Of a stretch of 64,000 nucleotides of DNA, positions 32,805 to 45,429 are shown piece by piece; the first letter of the stretch is position 1; every line of letters starts with the position of its first letter. A model generated the notes under the pieces. That model ran no database searches, was not told the origin of the DNA, and saw only the letters and a list, made by a program, of their open reading frames with translations. The stretch is from Litomosoides sigmodontis (taxonomy: Eukaryota > Nematoda > Chromadorea > Rhabditida > Onchocercidae): the NCBI GenBank assembly GCA_963070105.1, contig OY718805.1, positions 7,856,001 to 7,920,000 on the forward strand, in the 5' to 3' direction. Made by a program: the position numbers and the translations under genes.

Positions 32805-35800
32805 CTAGACACTTTCCTCCTTAGTCATCAACAGTGGATTAATATATTCGAAGCCCTCGAATTCGGACTGATCAATCTTCTCTATCATAGTTCTGCAAAG
32901 TTATTTATAATATATAATATAGAAATGTTTTCCACTCCGACTTTCCTTTTCTTTTTTCTTCCTCTACTTCAGAACTTCACTTCCTCGAAGAAGTATAGTT
33001 TGTTTCATTCTTTCAACTATTAAGATTATTGATTCCTTCTATTAACAGCAACTTTCCCAATAAACAAAACTGAGTGATGTTCTCTGAGAATAAAGAAATG
33101 ATCACATTCAATTACGTAATGCATCTGGACAGACAAGCAAGAACTTTTTCCTTTCCTTCCAGAAATGTAAATTATTGACAATATGTTTCAGTGCCCTTCA
33201 CCTCGGCAACATTCAGGATTATTAGTGAACAACGAAAATGAGAAAAGAAAAAAACTTCTCTCTGTCACATGAACGCTCAATCACTCTTTTAGAAATTATA
33301 AACAACTATCACCCTCGCACGACTCTCTCTCTGGTTACCTATACATTCTCATTCCTTTCACATCATCCCGCTCTTTAAAATTAAAAACAAGAGGAAGAGA
33401 GAAAAAAAGCCTCACAGAAATCCTTAAAAGAAACACGAGCTTTTATTTTACTATTGCCTTTTTATGATAGAAATGGCAGAAATGTAAACCACAAGAGACA
33501 CAGAGGCGAAAAGCAGGGAGATAACAGGGAAGAAAGAAATCTGCTAAATCCTCTCCATATTTCGTTCCTTATAATGCAACAAAGGATTTCAAATCAAAAT
33601 AATACTGAAAAATGCTATAGGCAGCAGATAATGTTTAAATAATGGAACTGATGGTACAGTAAAGAATGTGATGATAAAGAAAAAAGAATTGTCATTATTC
33701 TGATAAAACAATAACTTCAAAATTTTCTTCATCACTTCAATTTGAATGAAAAGAAAGAAAACAAAGACTTACGGATCATCGGGCGTGAGATTCGGAGCTT
33801 CATCAGTGAATGTTGTGTCGAAATGTTGCAAATCACGGTCACTGGAAACAGATGGATTATAAGGAGGTGTCACTTGCCGTCCTTCCAGCTGAAAACAGAA
33901 ACTTTCGAAATGATGGAAATAAGCTAGTTAATAGAAAAGAGGATTTTTCTCTTTAAAATTCATAAAAAATGTAAAACTACATTCAACTATAAGGTGATGG
34001 CTTATGATAAAAAATATTTCATGAAAAATTTTTTTGCTTCCATTAAACATTACATTCTTGGACATCAGACAAATAAAATCTTCAACTGAGAATAGGATGT
34101 GCAACTAAAAATTCACCAAAATCACACAAGCAAAAATAACAGTGAGCGCTAAAAAACTTAAGGTACATAACAATTATCTTACTAATTCCCAATCGATACT
34201 TGTTCTAAAGAAAGCATGACTTTTCATTTCATCCAGTGCTTCATCAATATTTATGTTACATCCCAACCGTTCACTTGGGTCCTGAAAAATTTTTAAGCAA
34301 TAAAATTGTAGTCTGAGAAACAGTTTCAGCATCTGTCGAAATTTTTAAATTCCTTAGGAAATGCTCGTCAGAATTTTCGACAGTTTAAGAATGGATGACA
34401 CGTCATGATCATCATTATTCTGCTTGATAATGGTAGATCGGACCACGCTAACAACCGCAGCAACACAATGTATGTTAATTAAAAGCCTCTGATAGACCTA
34501 ACTACAAAAGAGATAAAAGAATGGTTACGGCATTTTATTGTTAATTATACAACTGATGGACTGCCTAAGAGAAAACGGAGGTAAACTAACTTTATTTAGA
34601 AAACCTTTCAGAACAGCAGCAGCTTTCACTGAAAGCGATCTCGGAATCCGTATTTGCTTCTCAAGAATGATCTGAAACAAATAGTCTTCCGTATTTTGTT
34701 CCACATCACCCACCATACCAACCACATCGAATGGTGAACGACCGGCCATCATTTCATACATTAGTACACCAAGCGCCCACCAGTCTACGCTAAATCCTGA
34801 AAAAAGATTACAGTTTTGCAGAAAAAACTATCAAAAATACCTCAATACGTTCGAATATTAACCATTAAATGCGGAGAAAAACAGACACTTTATAGTGTTC
34901 CCGAAAGGTTTTACTGTGAATTGAACTGCGGATTAACTGCTATAGATGTTACAGGTTATCGTCAGCCCAATACAATACTGTTCAAAGCAATAGAACAGTG
35001 CGAGAACTTTAGTGATATATAAAGTAGTAAAATAACTTTCGAGCACGAATATTCTACCAAAAACAGATCGTCTTGTTAACTATTGCTTAGAGTAATAAAA
35101 ATAATAGACACGTAATTCCAAGCTTAGAATTACATATCTATTCATCCGTACTATCAAATCAACCCATATTAGTAAAATTTTTCAGTGGACCTACCATAAT
35201 CTTCTCCTCTCAAAATTTCGGGAGCAATATAATTTGGTGTACCACAAAACGTACTGGTAACATCTCCTGGTCCAATATTTTCCTGGAAATATCCCCATAA
35301 ATATGAAGCAGGAAGTTTCAGCTAATATTAGAGAAGAATATAAGCTAGAAACAATTTATTAATTGCTAAAAACTATTACTTCGTTACTCGTTTCGGGGCA
35401 TATCCAGACGAAGTACCAGAAATACCCTTTTGTACATGAGACCAAAAGCATCCATAAAACTCATTTTGTTTAGTTTCAGTTAATTTAAGCTATGATTTTT
35501 AAAATTTTCGTAGAGCTGCCGTATTATACCTTGCACATGCCATAATCCGTAAGTTTAATATGTCCTTCGGCATCTATCAAAACATTATCGAGTTTCAAAT
35601 CACGATAGATTATCCCTCGAGAATGTAAGAAATGTAAAGCTACTATTATTTCTGCTGAATAAAATCTGAAATCACTGACATGAAACAGTTTACATAACAA
35701 AAGGCTAAATGTATATATGCATAAAGGTATATGTACAACTACCACATACCTAGCATGATCTTCAGGTAATTTGCGCTGTCTTTGCATATGAAACATCAAA

Positions 35801-38286
35801 TCACCACCAGGCACAAATTCGATAACAAAGAACAGTCGTGAGTCAGTCTGAAATGCAGACTGTATTTTATGGATGAAAAAAGTGTCCACTTAAAAGCTGA
35901 TTAAGAAATAGCAATATATAAAAAAGTCAGCACATACGAAAGACATACTTGAAAACAAGAATGAAGTCCAACGAGAAATGGATGATTTGACGCAGTTTCA
36001 AAAACCGATTTCTCCGTTTGAATCCAATCAATATCCTGAAATACGTATATTATCACAGAATCAAGTGGATCATTTTCTGCATAAATAACTAGATTTCGAA
36101 TGGGATTACTTCAAAAAGTTACCTCATCATCACTAAACATTTGCTTCTTGATAACCTTTATCGCGTAAACAGCACCTGTCTTTTTATGCTCTGCTTGAAT
36201 AACTTTCGCATAGGAACCTGAAAGTATTGAACTCTTATTTGAAAAAACAAGAAATCGGACACGCGAAATTGTACGACGTCATAACACTGTTATATGAATC
36301 CAACTGTAACAAGCAATAATTTAATTATGCCTACATTAAACATCATTATTTCAGACTTTACCATGAGCATGTTTTAAGTAGCAAGAAGCTTGATAGAAAT
36401 TGATATCCTTCGAAATGAGCGACGAAAATATTCTTACCTCTTCCAATTACAGTTAAAAGATTGAAGTCATTCAAAGAAACAGTCCATTTTGAACTCTTTT
36501 CTGATGTTCCGCCAGCTCGACGTTCCACTAAACCTTGTTGCTAAAACTAGAAAATTAGTACTTTTTTAATGAAAAATTTGAATAAATTCTCTTCTTCAGA
36601 GGTTGAAAATTTTTTAATTCGATTCACTCCATGTAGCAGTTACTCATAACTACTTTAAAATTATTTGCATCACAAACTTCAACGACTTTCAGTAGACTTA
36701 CGCCATACTTTTTCAGTTATAGGACTCTCTACACACATGTGCGTTATGCACATCACAAAATCATTGTGATTATTTTCACAATCATATACTGTTAAGTCAT
36801 CTCACAAGAGCGGATTGTTCAGCTTCAATTTCTGATTCTTTGAATGCATGATTATCAAGTCCCATACGATCCACCACGGTTCCATTAAATTTTGGCACAA
36901 TTAATGGTGCGGAAGGTGATGGCAAAACCGTCATCCCACTACTGTTCTGAAAATAATCCATGTAAAAGAACCATTTAAGTTATTATTTAGTTTCACTCGA
37001 AGAAAAAAATAAAACTAACATCACCACAAGGTTGTCGTACAGCTCTGTGACATTTTTTATGGACACAAAGACGGCAATCAGCACATCGATATCCTTGTCG
37101 TCCGAGACCCCAAATGTAATCATTGCAAAAGAAACACTGTACTCTTCGATTAAGCCTTTTTGCTTGAAATCGATGTCCATTAACATGATAAAATTTCTTC
37201 CATCGACGTGCTCCTCTCCGATATACCGTTTCTGTTATATCATTTTTTTCAAAGTTCTGTTAAATGACATGAAACAAGGAATATTCCAGCATTTTCAAAG
37301 ATCTAAGAAATTGCCATGATTCATTGAAAAAAATTCAAAAAAGCTTTATAATACTTTCCTAATATGCAAATTAAAAAAATCCCATATCACATAAATTATA
37401 TAAAATAATCGAGTAAGGTAAGAACTTTAACGTACTATCTTCTCCATGACAAGGAAGACCAGGTAAGGGAGGAATACCAAGGAAAACATGTACATTAAGT
37501 TCTGCTTCGCCATTCGCATGCAACAAACGTATCGCTTCGTCTAATTCGCACTGAGATGATATCGTACACGGATCACCTAGATTTCCGAGAAGTAACTTCC
37601 CCGTTTTAAAAATTTACTTCCTATGAAGTTCTATACTCACTAAAGCAAAAAAATAGAAATGAGATGAACTGATAGATGTGGTTTCGAACCTAATCAAGGA
37701 TATAATGAAATCAAATTCCGTGTGCATTAAATTTTTTTAAGGCGACTATATTAAATTAATAAGCATCTTCATAAGATAATAGGAATGGATGTTTAAGATT
37801 TCAATGGACATGTTATTACGCATCACAACCTTTCTTCTAGGTATTTTATGAAAATTGAGCTTTCACCCCTTTAAATTACAACCGCTCTCAAATCAGCTAC
37901 TGACTCATCAAATCACACCTTCCTCATCAATCCATTTAACAGTAATTGGCTGGTTATAAGTCTGCTTGCAAGCTTCTCGCAAACTGTTCAGAAATGTCTC
38001 CATCCGCAACGGGATTTTCGCATATAAAACCAATACCTCAAAAGCAAAAATCTGATACAGAATAACAAGCATAACTAAACCTTTGTATTCTAAAAATAAT
38101 AAGCAAAATAAACCAATAATGAACTCCTAATCAACAAGTGTGAGGAAAATTATGCTTGTAATTTTAAAAAGTTCGAGAGATATCAAATTTCTTCACACTA
38201 TAGAAAAAGCGTACTTGTCCTTGGAAACGTGTCTTTAACTTCACATCATCCGACGACAGCATACTATCTTCATTAGCAACATACAT
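32805..38286 (-). CDS. pkc-3: Atypical protein kinase C
   Basis: Ser/Thr kinase of the PAR-3/PAR-6 polarity complex, independent of calcium and diacylglycerol. About fourteen exons. N-terminal PB1 domain ([10 protein letters not shown] at 38215; WIDEEG about 37920; SSQCELDEA about 37540) that binds PAR-6; pseudosubstrate YRRGARRW with Ala at the phospho-site (about 37215); a single C1 zinc finger ([14 protein letters not shown] ... HKKCH, 37023-37210). Kinase: VIGRG (about 36440), AIKVIKK (36150), [10 protein letters not shown] (35800), [10 protein letters not shown] and DYGMCK (35530-35620; DYG instead of DFG is normal for aPKC), [13 protein letters not shown] (35210-35250), AGRSPFD (34740). 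C-tail: turn motif LTPDDP (33776) and hydrophobic motif FEGFEYI with Glu at the phospho-site, the aPKC hallmark, ending MTKEESV and TAG at 32805-32807. The chosen Met (38286) is the first in the exon whose acceptor is at 38301; the frame is open to that acceptor, so a further 5' exon is likely. Confidence 0.92.
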
Positions 38287-38300
38287 ACTGTCTGCTGTTG

Positions 38301-40246
38301 CTAAAATTATGATTACCATCATAAACTAACAGCAATCACCAAATCATTTGCATGTTCAATAATTGTTTTGGCTAGCGCAGCACAATTACTATTATATGAC
38401 TGAAATCCTTATTATGAAAAAAAAATTACATTATTGTAGGACAACAATCACCCTCCCATTCATAAACGACGTCTTCTTTAGTTATTATTTACGAAAAATT
38501 GCTACCAAATATCTCCCCAAAACTGCAAAGATCACATGCATCTAATGATGCTGGCAAATTTAAACACAATGGCAGAACTTAGAAACAGCCATGAGTGTTG
38601 GGTATTTTCCAAAGGAAAAGATGGAAATCTTTTATAAACTGATCGTGTAACGATGTGACATGGAATTTGATAAGCAGAAAACAAGAGTAAAAAGAAAAGA
38701 CACTTTAATGGCAATTGGAAAAGTAATTTCACTGAGTAATACGGACAACATTGCTTTATTTAACGACATGCGCTAACGTATGAAATATTTGGAAATTCCT
38801 CTAACAACACATTTTCATTAGAATACTCGGTTCAGTACGAAATATTCAACAATATCTAGAAGCAAAAATCAAGATAGCGACAATTAATATATTAATGTAC
38901 ATAAATTCACGGCACACTCACAGGCTAGATGTCAACCACTCTTTCATAAAAAATAAAAGATTGTCTTTCAGCTAAAAAAAAAAGAACGGCTGTACAGTTT
39001 TTCAATTAAGTAAAGATAGAGTAACTACGACTAATATAATGATTACAATTATATAAGAGCGATCTAAACTTATCTGGTACACCTCATCAAACTTATCTCC
39101 AGCATGAATATGCTGAAACGTGCCTTACGTGTGAAATACTTTAACACGGCAAACTTTATATTAGCGTCTCACCACGTCAACAAAATTTTTATACTGGCAA
39201 CAATAAATGAATTAATGTTGTACAACACAAAAACACTACCAGATTAATCATTTCATTATTTAGCACTGAAACTGAGCGCTAACATTCCAAATAATTTGAC
39301 CTGAAACATCCATTTGAGTGAGATACTATGGAAATTTTCGTAATATATGGAGCTCAGTGATCAGCATTTGCCATAATAAATGTGTCTTATCTATTTGACC
39401 GAACTCATACTTTTCCACCTAAGGCTTAACATGTATGATAGGACAAGTGTATGACGTAATGACTAGCTTGTAGCAAAAATTAAACAACGGAAACTTCATC
39501 CCTCCGCTGCATCGTCCACTATCGCTCGATGCCCTGCCAACCAAAATAGCTCGCAAAGCAGTGTGAAAACTCCCATCCCACCTTTGTCGCCTTCAAAATT
39601 TTTACCAAAGAGGTCAAACAAGTGATAGGCCACTGATTTTTGTCAACACAGCTCTTCCAGAATTTTCAACTGAAACCTCCAATCACGCACTACTACAGCA
39701 CTCAGCAGTCTTCACACGCTATCTAGCACTTAGCAGTACACGATATAGCGGTATCATAGGATCGTACGTAGAATTATAGCGTTGCGGTGATCAAATAGGA
39801 AAAAAATTTCTATAAAAAAAGCACCTTAAAGATCGCGAAATGAATAAACTTCCACTTCAAAATATCAACAATTTTCCAGTGCATTGCTGAGTGACGAAAC
39901 CGAATGTTGTATTTGCGTACAGACAGCGATAGTTCTCCATCATTGCTTAAGCGATTTCGTCCAAATTAATTAATATACAGCAGTTTATTCAAACAATAAC
40001 CTCTACCAAACTTGACCACAGTGTACCTGTTCAGGCACTAGACTTGAATCTGCCATGCAAACGCTGTTCTACTTCACTGATACTCAATGTTTTACTCAGT
40101 ACAAAGAAAATGAGAATACATGTAAGTCGGAAAAATGAAAAACAGCTAAGTGTAACATCTGAGGTGCAATACATGTCGTTTTTACTAATATTACTTTAAA
40201 GAATCACACTGAATATGACAGTTCGACATCGTATCCAATCATTATT
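38301..40246. other. Intergenic region between aPKC and peroxiredoxin copy A
   Basis: Holds the aPKC promoter/5' exon region and the 3' UTR of peroxiredoxin copy A. No exon is supported. The first about 110 bases next to copy A resemble, with clear divergence, the matching flank of copy B (near 43850-43960). Confidence 0.5.
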
Positions 40247-41256
40247 TCAATGCTTTTCGAAATATGATTTGCTTTCTTTCACTCCAGGCTTAATCGTGTC
40301 AGATCCTGGATGCCAATTCGCCGGACATACCTTAAATCGCTTCCAAGTCTGATTTTTAAATTGTGTTTCGCGAATATGACAAAAATAAAATTAAGGAAAA
40401 ATTATGAAATGACTGACTGAATCGATGGCAGGTGATGCATTAAATAACATCATTAATCAAAGTTTAGAGCTCCCTGAAAACAAAAACTTACTTCACCATG
40501 TTTATCAACAAACTGAAAAGCTTGAATCAGACGCAACGTCTCATCGACAGAACGACCCACTGGCAGGTCATTGACCGTGATTTGCCGTAAAATGCCTTTT
40601 GGATCAATGATGAATAATCCACTGAAATATGCTAACGAAGACATATCACTTGCACATATGACTTCCAAGAAGCAATTTAAATGAAACATATCAAGCAATG
40701 TAGCCATAACGTACCGATAAGCAATTCCATCGTCTTCCTTAAGCACACCATAGGCCCTGCTGATCGTGTGATTCGTATCAGCAAGAATTGGTATATTCAT
40801 CGCACCGAGTCCACCCATCTTCCGGTCGGTATTTACCCACGCAAGGTGCGAGAAGTGAGAGTCAGTTGAGCACGCCATAACGGCTACATCCAACTGCTTG
40901 AATTCCGCAATGCGGTCAGAAAACGCGATTATCTCCGTCGGACAAACAAAAGTGCTAAAATAGGGCACGGAACTCCCTTGGCATCTCGTAAGTGAAATGA
41001 AAATATCTTTGCAAAGTATTTGCAGTGTCACATTCATTTCGATTTTAAAATCCTTTTCGATGGCTATGGAAAGTGAGTAAATGAGAAAATGAGCGGAACA
41101 CAGAACATACAAATCAAGCGGGTAGAAGAAAAGGACCACATATTTCCCCTTGAATTGGCACAGTGAAATCTCCTTGAAATCGCCATTCACAACCGCGGTT
41201 GTCTTGAAGTTAGGGGCTGGCTGACCAATGAAAGCTTTGCTTCCAGCAAGTGTCAT
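40247..41256 (-). CDS. Typical 2-Cys peroxiredoxin (thioredoxin peroxidase), copy A
   Basis: Thioredoxin-dependent peroxidase removing H2O2 and organic peroxides; in filarial worms an abundant antioxidant. Four coding exons, 199 residues: 41256-41111, 40954 down to about 40712, about 40623-40492, about 40343-40247. It carries the peroxidatic motif PLDFTFVCPTE (Cys53, split by intron 1), the GGLG loop, the resolving-Cys segment [12 protein letters not shown] (Cys174) and a C-terminal YFEKH; GGLG plus YF marks the hyperoxidation-sensitive eukaryotic class. The start is set at MTLAGSK because TTTCAG lies six bases before it, an apparent spliced-leader acceptor; the longer in-frame start at 41277 (MDEFQ) contains that acceptor. 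Intron 1 (156 nt) is a multiple of three with no in-frame stop. No signal peptide, so cytosolic. Copy B differs by Asp/Glu at the GSDT/GSET position. Confidence 0.93.
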
Positions 41257-41265
41257 CTCTTCCTG
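41257..41265 (-). promoter_or_regulatory. Probable trans-splice acceptor, peroxiredoxin copy A
   Basis: On the minus strand TTTCAG|GAAGAG precedes ATGACACTTGC. TTTCAG is the nematode 3' splice consensus and no upstream donor-bearing coding exon is seen. The same sequence is present in copy B. Confidence 0.55.
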
Positions 41266-41568
41266 AAACTCATCCATTTAAAGTAACACCTCACGTAAAA
41301 TACGTCTGTATTTATCAGTGGAAGAGGCCAATGGGACGATGGGAGAAAACGTGACGAATGCGACTGTGAAGGCAAAAAGAAAACCGCCGCTGGCCTAGTC
41401 GGATTTCACGAAGAGGCCTCCTTTATGAAATGAGTTTGCCACTGTCTGCTACCTATCGGGGAAAGGCAGAGAGTGAAATAGGAATGTCTTCTCTCTTTGG
41501 TACCGACAGGGTGCCCCGTTCCATCCCACAACATCGGCTGCCTCACAAGAATTCAGTGTAGTCATGTA

Positions 41569-41583
41569 GGGGGGGGGGGGGGG
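41569..41583. repeat. Poly-G run of 15 upstream of peroxiredoxin copy A
   Basis: Fifteen consecutive G about 310 bp upstream of the copy A ATG. Copy B has GGGGGAGGG at the aligned place (45283-45291). It is the main difference between the two upstream regions. Confidence 0.9.
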
Positions 41584-41721
41584 AGTGCTGCCCTAAGCTG
41601 TAACTGTTTACCGAGAACTGTCAGTAAGAAGAAATTCACTTATTCAAAACACCGGATGGACGGCAAAGATAGGCATGCTGTTTTAAAACTATCAGTAAAA
41701 TACCGAAAACCATTTAACATC

Positions 41722-43960
41722 GGACACGTCACACCACCTCTGGCTAAATAGGTACAAATCGATGCAAATGTTACAGAGAGAGAGAGAATGAGAGAGAGGC
41801 AGAGAAAGAAAGAAAGAAAGAAAAGCATAGGAAGAGAGAGAGGGAGAGAGGAGCAAATACAATACATTACCTTGGGATGACACTGTTTCTAACAAAATAG
41901 AAATACAAAGGAGCAATACAAAGGACCTTCGGGCGTGAGCATCAGGGCGTTTGGTCCGGTCGATCGGCAAAGTGAAAGTGATTAAATTCTAAAGTTTGAT
42001 GTTTGGCACTGTTGCTAATGTGTCGTGAAATTTTCATTTCATTTAGCGCAGCTGACAATATGTGGTGGAATTTCCCATTTTTCAAATAAACTCCAAAACA
42101 AATGCGCTAATAGATGTGATTAGCTCTAAAAAATTTCAAATGCTAACTGTAAAATAAACGAGTTAATTACTATTGAATTTCAGAGATTTTTCGAATTTTT
42201 AGAAATGAACGAGCAAAGCTGGCGTAAAAGGAAATGAATTTTTGAAATGAACACGAAGAAGCTATTTGGCATATTTTTCTCCCCCAACATTTACATTTCG
42301 AAACAGAACGAAATGAAAAATCGATGATAAATGTGATCAAGTATCACTGAGCTTTAGACCACATGTAACAAACAGCAAACAACTCACTGCTTTTTGTCAT
42401 CATTGTTATGTTACACTCAAACACATTTTCCACGTCATCATATGTCCACTCCGATTACGTTCCATTTCTAACGTACTTATCCACGTCATATGCTAACTCA
42501 GTCACTTTTTCCATCCGGCGGAAAATGCTGTGAAAATTTTGCAACGAACAGCACAAAAATGTTGAAAATTCAAGGATGACAAATAAGGAACTGATTGAAG
42601 AGGCAAATCGCTAATGAAAGATCAACAACAGTTACATCATCATGCATTCTGTCATTTCAAAAGATAAAAAAAATTCAAAAATACCTCTGAGTTAATACAT
42701 AATCTATTCCGTGCCTTATCAGTGCATCAGAAAAATGAATGTTAAATTGTGAAATAAGCAATGGCACGCTCAATACAAGCAATAATATACTAACGAATGA
42801 TTGGTGTGTGTTTCAGAGCAAGAAAAAACTAATATATTGAAAGTTTAGATAACTTCAACTTAATTTTTTTTGAAATTTAACCTCATTTCTCAAATTAACC
42901 TCACTTCAACACAACGCTCAAATTTGGTAATGTTCATTTATCAAAACGTGATGTATGTGATTATTACATTAAAAAAATGTTTAGTTTAGTTTTAGGAGTG
43001 ATAAGATAAAGGCATATATCATTCGTTACAACGATATGCTCTGTCAGAAATTCAAAATTATCGTACAATACAACAAGTGTTAAAATATTATAAAATCATT
43101 CGCAGATATTTTATGTCTGAAATATTCTTATCTTACAAATTGTCAGTTAAACAATTTATGGTAATGTTTGCGAAAGAATTTATTTGCTTGAATTGTAAAT
43201 TTTACGATAAATCCGGTGAACAATCAGGTTTTTTGCTAACATTACATGATTAGTAATCAGTTTTGCTCTTACTACTCTGCTAATTTTTTTGAATTTTAAC
43301 CTCATTTCAATCCCATCTTATTCTAATCCCTTTCAAAAACTTTAAACTTCTATTATTCCTTATTCAATAATAAAAATATCTAAAGTGAGCAAAGTCAGTA
43401 AACAATATATTTTGTTAAATGTTTTATATCATTTAAAACGAATTAAAACTCTTCATCGAATAAAACAACTCTCCACTGCTATTTGAATTCCCAGATCAAA
43501 GTTCTGCCGAAATAAAATAAAAGTTCACAACAACAACACAAAAAATGCATTGCACTTTTGCTCTTACTGAGCTCATTACACTGCATTAACAGTGGACAAG
43601 GTACAGTAAAATTTCCTTGTACTTTTGATGACTAATTGAAACGAGTTTTTAAATGATTCGTTGTAAATATATTGAAGTAACGCTTGCTACGGGCTTTAAA
43701 GATGATAATATGCAAATGTTTAACATTTTGCCTTTGTTACCACAAGATGTTTTTCGAGTAGTAAAATTAAGCTATCAACATACGTCATGTTTTGTATCAT
43801 TGTATTTTGGAAAAGTCATAAACATAATACCATTATAAAGATCAAGATGTAATAATGCCATCAAGCACAATTATTGTAGGTCACAATACTTCATTTAAGG
43901 AATCATACTGAACAGTTCGATATCGCGTGCATGTCTTTCTTTTGACTTAAGCAATCACTT
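41722..43960. other. Spacer between the two peroxiredoxin genes
   Basis: The first about 270 bases (41722-41990) are a diverged match to 45430-45690, sharing AATCGATG, a GA-rich tract, a TACAAT...ATGA.ACTGTTTCTA stretch and an AATTCTAAAG.TTGAT-like end. The remainder is AT-rich with no supported exon; the plus-strand frame at 43653-43838 has no recognisable content. The right end is the 3' UTR of copy B. Confidence 0.55.
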
Positions 43961-44970
43961 TTAATGCTTTTCGAAATATGATTTGCTTTCTTTCACTCCG
44001 GGCTTAATCGTTTCAGATCCCGGATGCCAATTCGCCGGACATACCTTAAATCGCTTCCAAGTCTGATTTTTAAATTGTGGTTCGCGAATATGACAAAAAT
44101 AAAATTAAGGAAAAATTATGAAATGACTGACTGAATCGATGGCAGGTGATGCATTAAATAACATCATTAATCAAAGTTTAGAGCTCCCTGAAAACAAAAA
44201 CTTACTTCACCATGTTTATCAACAAACTGAAAAGCTTGAATCAGACGCAACGTCTCATCGACAGAACGACCCACTGGCAGGTCATTGACCGTGATTTGCC
44301 GTAAAATGCCTTTTGGATCAATGATGAATAATCCACTGAAATATGCTAACGAAGACATATCACTTGCACATATGGCTTCCAAGAATCAATTTAAATGAAA
44401 TATATCAAGCAATGTAGCCATAACGTACCGATAAGCAATTCCATCGTCTTCCTTAAGCACACCATAGGCCCTGCTGATCGTGTGATTCGTATCAGCAAGA
44501 ATTGGTATATTCATCGCACCGAGTCCACCCATCTTCCGGTCGGTATTTACCCACGCAAGGTGCGAGAAGTGAGAGTCAGTTGAGCACGCCATAACGGCTA
44601 CATCCAACTGCTTGAATTCCGCAATGCGGTCAGAAAACGCGATTATCTCCGTCGGACAAACAAAAGTGCTAAAATAGGGCACGGAACTCCCTTGGCATCT
44701 CGTAAGTGAAATGAAAATATCTTTGCAAAGTATTTGCAGTGTCACATTCATTTCGATTTTAAAATCCTTTTCGATGGCTATGGAAAGTGAGTAAATGAGA
44801 AAATGAGCGGAACACAGAACATACAAATCAAGCGGGTAGAAGAAAAGGACCACATATTTCCCCTTGAATTGGCACAGTGAAATCTCCTTGAAATCGCCAT
44901 TCACAACCGCGGTTGTCTTGAAGTTAGGGGCTGGCTGACCAATAAAAGCTTTGCTTCCAGCAAGTGTCAT
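43961..44970 (-). CDS. Typical 2-Cys peroxiredoxin (thioredoxin peroxidase), copy B
   Basis: Second intact copy of the gene at 40247-41256, same strand, 3.7 kb away, with the same four-exon structure, 199 residues, Cys53/Cys174, GGLG and YFEKH. Its stop is TAA where copy A has TGA. The last exon reads GSET rather than GSDT, the only amino-acid change I see; the intron between exons 2 and 3 carries a few substitutions. The TTTCAG acceptor before MTLAGSK and the stop-free 156-nt first intron are also present. With both frames open and all catalytic residues kept, both copies should be functional. Confidence 0.93.
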
Positions 44971-45429
44971 CTCTTCCTGAAACTCATCCATTTAATGTAA
45001 CACCTCACGTAAAATACGTCTGTATTTATCAGTGGAAGAGGCCAATGGGACGATGGGAGAAAACGTGACGAATGCGACTGTGAAGGCAAAAAGAAAACCG
45101 CCGCTGGCCTAGTCGGATTTCACGAAGAGGCCTCCTTTATGAAATGAGTTTGCCACTGTCTGCTACCTATCGGGGAAAGGCAGAGAGTGAAATAGGAATG
45201 TCTTCTCTCTTTGGTACCGACAGGGTGCCCCGTTCCATCCCACAACATCGGCTGCCTCACAAGAATTCAGTGTAGTCATGTAGGGGGAGGGAGTGCTGCC
45301 CTAAGCTGTAACTGTTTACCGAGAACTGTCAGTAAGAAGAAATTCACTTATTCAAAACACCGGATGGACGGCAAAGATAGGCATGCTGTTTTAAAATTAT
45401 CAGTAAAATACCGAAAACCATTTAACATC
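43963..45429. repeat. Tandem duplication unit B (about 1.47 kb)
   Basis: Direct-repeat partner of 40249-41721 in the same orientation; six bases shorter because of the poly-G difference. Confidence 0.9.

Larger units (their letters stand above)
40249..41721. repeat. Tandem duplication unit A (about 1.47 kb)
   Basis: Near-identical to unit B at 43963-45429, covering the whole peroxiredoxin gene plus about 460 bp upstream of its ATG. By eye I count about ten substitutions and one poly-G length/interruption difference, so over 99% identity. Beyond both ends similarity drops sharply but does not vanish. Confidence 0.9.

Noticed and set aside
40027..40056. Candidate first aPKC exon (MADSSLVPEQ followed by GTACAC)
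   Set aside because: Its phase (0) does not match the exon at 38300, whose frame needs one leftover base.
41497..41751. Plus-strand frame repeated at 45211-45453
   Set aside because: Conserved between copies only because it lies in the duplicated upstream block; it spans the poly-G length difference and has no homology.
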